Assembly: GCA_002784505.1 (NCBI GenBank) | Contig: PFLF01000105.1 | Location: forward strand, 1,138-17,015 | Length of the DNA: 15,878 bases | Reading direction: 5' to 3' | DNA from: Candidatus Roizmanbacteria bacterium CG_4_10_14_0_8_um_filter_39_9 | GTDB lineage: Bacteria > Patescibacteriota > Microgenomatia > UBA1406 > GWC2-37-13 | Shown: positions 14,548 to 15,878 of the stretch, in pieces | Position numbering within the stretch: position 1 is the stretch's first letter | Layout of the letters: every line of letters starts with the position of its first letter | Program-made: the position numbers and the translations under genes | The notes under the pieces: generated by a model | Seen by the model: the letters and a program-made list of their open reading frames with translations, nothing else | Database searches by the model: none | What the model was told of the DNA's origin: nothing

Positions 14548-14636
14548 GGAGAAGTCGCATAGCGGTTCAGTGCAGCAGTTTACTAAACTGCCAACCCCCC
14601 CAAAGGGGTTCGCGAGTTCGAATCTCGCCTTCTCCG
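14548..14636 (+). tRNA. Serine-type tRNA with anticodon ACT (unusual)
   Basis: 89 bases, type II, well folded: acceptor GGAGAAG/CTTCTCC, D arm GCAT-loop-GTGC, anticodon stem GCAGT/ACTGC with loop TTACTAA, six-bp variable arm AACCCC/GGGGTT, T arm GCGAG-TTCGAAT-CTCGC, discriminator G. The long variable arm and G73 indicate serine identity. Anticodon ACT (A34) reads AGT; if A34 were edited to inosine it could also read AGC and the Arg codon AGA. A34 in a split codon box is normally avoided. Either a real unusual tRNA, a mutated copy, or a base error for GCT. CCA is not directly encoded (CACC follows). Confidence 0.8.
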
Positions 14637-14651
14637 CACCGATAATCAAGC

Positions 14652-14660
14652 TGATATAAT
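14652..14660 (+). promoter_or_regulatory. Extended -10 promoter of the HisB/GmhB-like gene (leaderless)
   Basis: TGA followed directly by TATAAT (14655-14660), an extended -10, six bases before ATG 14667. The upstream -35 position falls in the end of the tRNA and has no match. Confidence 0.65.
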
Positions 14661-14666
14661 CGTTTT

Positions 14667-15182
14667 ATGAAAGTACTTTTTTTAGATCGTGATGGGACAT
14701 TGATTCATGAACCTGACGGAGGGTATATAGATTCGATTGACAAATTTAATATTCTTCCCCACGTTATTACTTCATTACAAAAACTACAGTTTATTGGATA
14801 CAAATTGATAATGATCAGTAATCAGCCAGGTTTGGGAACAGCCAAATTTCCTTATGAAAACTTCATAGTTCCACAAAATGAGTTAATGAAGATTTTTAAG
14901 GACAATAAAATCTTTTTTGAAAAAACCTATTTTTGTCCTCACTTTAGAGAAAATAACTGTTCCTGTATGAAACCAAGGACAGGTTTAATTGAAGGATTTA
15001 TTAAAAGTAACAATGTTGAGGTTGAAAAATCTTACACTGTTGGAGACAGAGATTCAGACGTGTTATTAGCCAAAAATATCGGTTGTAAAAATATATTTTT
15101 TTCTAATAAAACTCATACCGGTTCAGTATTTAACTCTCATGATTGGAGTGCAATAGCCGACTACATTTTGAATGAGAATTAG
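14667..15182 (+). CDS. HAD phosphatase of the HisB-N/GmhB type (histidinol-phosphatase-like)
   Basis: 171 residues. Seen: motif I DRDGT at 7-11, motif II SNQPGLGT at 51-58, a zinc site C90-x-H92-x5-C98-x-C100 followed by K102, and motif IV GDRDSD at 126-131. The zinc-loop spacing and the FP...F..P.N..M.IF pattern at about 61-77 match the N-terminal histidinol-phosphatase domain of enterobacterial HisB more closely than GmhB, whose zinc loop is longer. Reaction by family: hydrolysis of L-histidinol phosphate, or of a sugar 1,7-bisphosphate for GmhB-like members. No histidine or heptose gene is adjacent, so a sugar or nucleotide-sugar substrate cannot be excluded. Cytosolic, no capping domain. 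Monocistronic with its own promoter; stop TAG. Confidence 0.8.
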   Translation: MKVLFLDRDGTLIHEPDGGYIDSIDKFNILPHVITSLQKLQFIGYKLIMISNQPGLGTAKFPYENFIVPQNELMKIFKDNKIFFEKTYFCPHFRENNCSCMKPRTGLIEGFIKSNNVEVEKSYTVGDRDSDVLLAKNIGCKNIFFSNKTHTGSVFNSHDWSAIADYILNEN

Positions 15183-15475
15183 GATTGAAAAAAGTTCCAA
15201 TATCGTACCACGCTCTCCGCATTAAGCAGAAAAGTTCCACAAGACCTGCTTACCATTTCAGTTTGGCTAGTTGGGACTTGCTAAGAAATCAGAAGAAAAA
15301 CCAATACTCTCAAAACAGTCCTGGAGAGTGAAAAATCGCCTAAAAACTCCTTAAGGTATTTGTTGTTGGTCCTCAGCTTTTGAAGGTTTCTGGATTGTTG
15401 AAGCCCTCCTTTCTATTTACTAATTTGATTCGAATCCTTCTTTCTTTTTAATTCAATATTTTAAATTAGGATTAG
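15183..15475. other. Non-coding stretch with short repeats
   Basis: No frame on either strand gives a recognisable protein. Seen: direct repeat AAAAGTTCCA at 15190-15199 and 15230-15239 (40-base period); inverted repeat TAAGCAG/CTGCTTA (15223-15229, 15246-15252) enclosing the second copy; inverted repeat ACTCTC/GAGAGT (15306-15311, 15324-15329). Could be a structured RNA or decayed sequence; no known RNA family is recognised. Confidence 0.4.
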
Positions 15476-15814
15476 ACGTTGGAACTCTTGAAAGTAGAAA
15501 ACCTAGTCATAGATTACAAAATTAACGCCAACCCTAATACGTCAATTACTAATACTTATTATTCTTTAAACAATTGAAAAGCTTGGGAAACAAAGGCAAA
15601 AGAAGAAGCATTAAGGGATGCTCGGGCACAAGTTGAAACGATCGCAAAAATTAATCATCTCAGGGTCGGTAAATTAATGACTGTTGAAGACGGAGATAAT
15701 CCACGACCATATCCAATGGAACTTAAGCCTCAAACTACAGATAACAGCGCAAATTACGGCGAACAAACTGAAAAAATTATTTCTTCTTACACAACCACTT
15801 ACAAACTTTATTAA
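15476..15814 (+). pseudogene. SIMPL-domain (DUF541) protein remnant with in-frame TGA
   Basis: The frame following TAG 15473-15475 reads LVIDYKINANPNTSITNTYY, SLNN, then TGA at 15575-15577, then KAWETKAKEEALRDARAQ, VETIAKINHLRVGKLMTVED and a polar tail to TAA 15814. The A...A-x2-A pattern followed by LRVGKL is the C-terminal signature of SIMPL proteins, envelope or secreted proteins of unclear role. The N-terminal signal and first half of the domain are absent upstream, and the TGA breaks what remains, so the gene is probably dead. TGA is a genuine stop elsewhere in the window, which argues against Gly recoding. Convergent with the next gene, sharing bases of the two stop codons. Confidence 0.55.
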
Positions 15815-15878
15815 AGAGGTTCTTCCGTCGGTTCAATAATTGGCTCTTCAGTTGGTTCAATTTCAGGGGTTGGGGTTA
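15811..15878 (-). CDS. C-terminus of a Pro/Glu/Thr-rich protein (5' part outside window)
   Basis: The minus strand reads TPTPEIEPTEEPIIEPTEEPL and then TAA at 15813-15811. The eight-residue unit EPTEEPII is repeated once, matching a 24-base repeat in DNA. Such tails often form flexible linkers of secreted or cell-surface proteins. Only 22 residues are visible, so the function cannot be told. Confidence 0.45.
   Translation of the reverse strand, partial: TPTPEIEPTEEPIIEPTEEPL

Noticed and set aside
14080..14645. Open frames spanning the tRNA cluster
   Set aside because: They run through three well-folded tRNA genes and the antisense of the GNAT start; their protein sequences have no protein-like character.
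15427..15437. GATTCGAATCC as the T loop of another tRNA
   Set aside because: No acceptor, anticodon or D arm can be built around it on either strand.
15575..15577. TGA read as Gly (SR1/Gracilibacteria-type code)
   Set aside because: TGA ends the first GT4 gene, the antitoxin-like gene and the GH18-like gene at their natural C-termini.
1..15878. CRISPR array, insertion sequence or prophage
   Set aside because: No regularly spaced long repeats, transposase, integrase or phage genes were found; the A/T-rich repeat has only two copies here.

Overview
The window looks like a piece of a small, AT-rich, very compact bacterial genome, most likely from the Candidate Phyla Radiation (Patescibacteria, perhaps Microgenomates). 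The clues are genes that abut or overlap by a few bases, near-absence of Shine-Dalgarno motifs, -10 boxes lying only about 6 bases before start codons (leaderless messages), tRNA genes without an encoded CCA tail, and a mix of small hypothetical proteins, PEGA/beta-propeller proteins, stand-alone nucleotidyltransferases and envelope glycosyltransferases. The lineage is inferred from style, not from a marker gene. TAA, TAG and TGA all end genes here, so the standard stop code applies.

Layout. Bases 1-242 hold the start of an unknown minus-strand gene, divergent from a plus-strand cluster (277-6161): a HAD phosphatase, a GT20 trehalose-6-phosphate-synthase-like enzyme, an APH-fold sugar/choline-kinase-like protein and two paralogous GT4 glycosyltransferases. 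This resembles a pathway for a trehalose-like glycoside or an envelope glycan. It is followed by a CopG-like antitoxin gene with a disturbed 5' end and a small hypothetical gene (6251-6827). A membrane-anchored GH18-like protein (6818-7882, minus) is divergent from a glutaredoxin-like protein with a proline-rich tail (7965-8489). Next come tRNA-Trp, two hairpins, a minus-strand pair (nucleotidyltransferase; PEGA/propeller membrane protein, 8700-10675) and the divergent mreB (10743-11753).

After an AT-rich gap, 12051-13737 carries a WecG/TagA-type glycosyltransferase overlapping a second nucleotidyltransferase. A GNAT acetyltransferase gene broken by an in-frame TAG lies convergent to it (13738-14280, minus). 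A tRNA cluster follows (Leu-CAG, Ser-GCT and an odd Ser-type tRNA with anticodon ACT), then a HisB/GmhB-type phosphatase (14667-15182). The last 700 bases are a non-coding stretch with short inverted repeats, a decayed SIMPL-domain gene and the C-terminus of a Pro/Glu/Thr-rich minus-strand protein.

Points that most deserve a second look: the Ser-type tRNA with anticodon ACT; one short A/T-rich repeat sitting in-frame inside two unrelated genes; a series of leaderless promoters that help decide starts; and three damaged or recoded genes (antitoxin frameshift, GNAT amber codon, SIMPL opal codon). No complete mobile element, CRISPR array or rRNA gene was seen.
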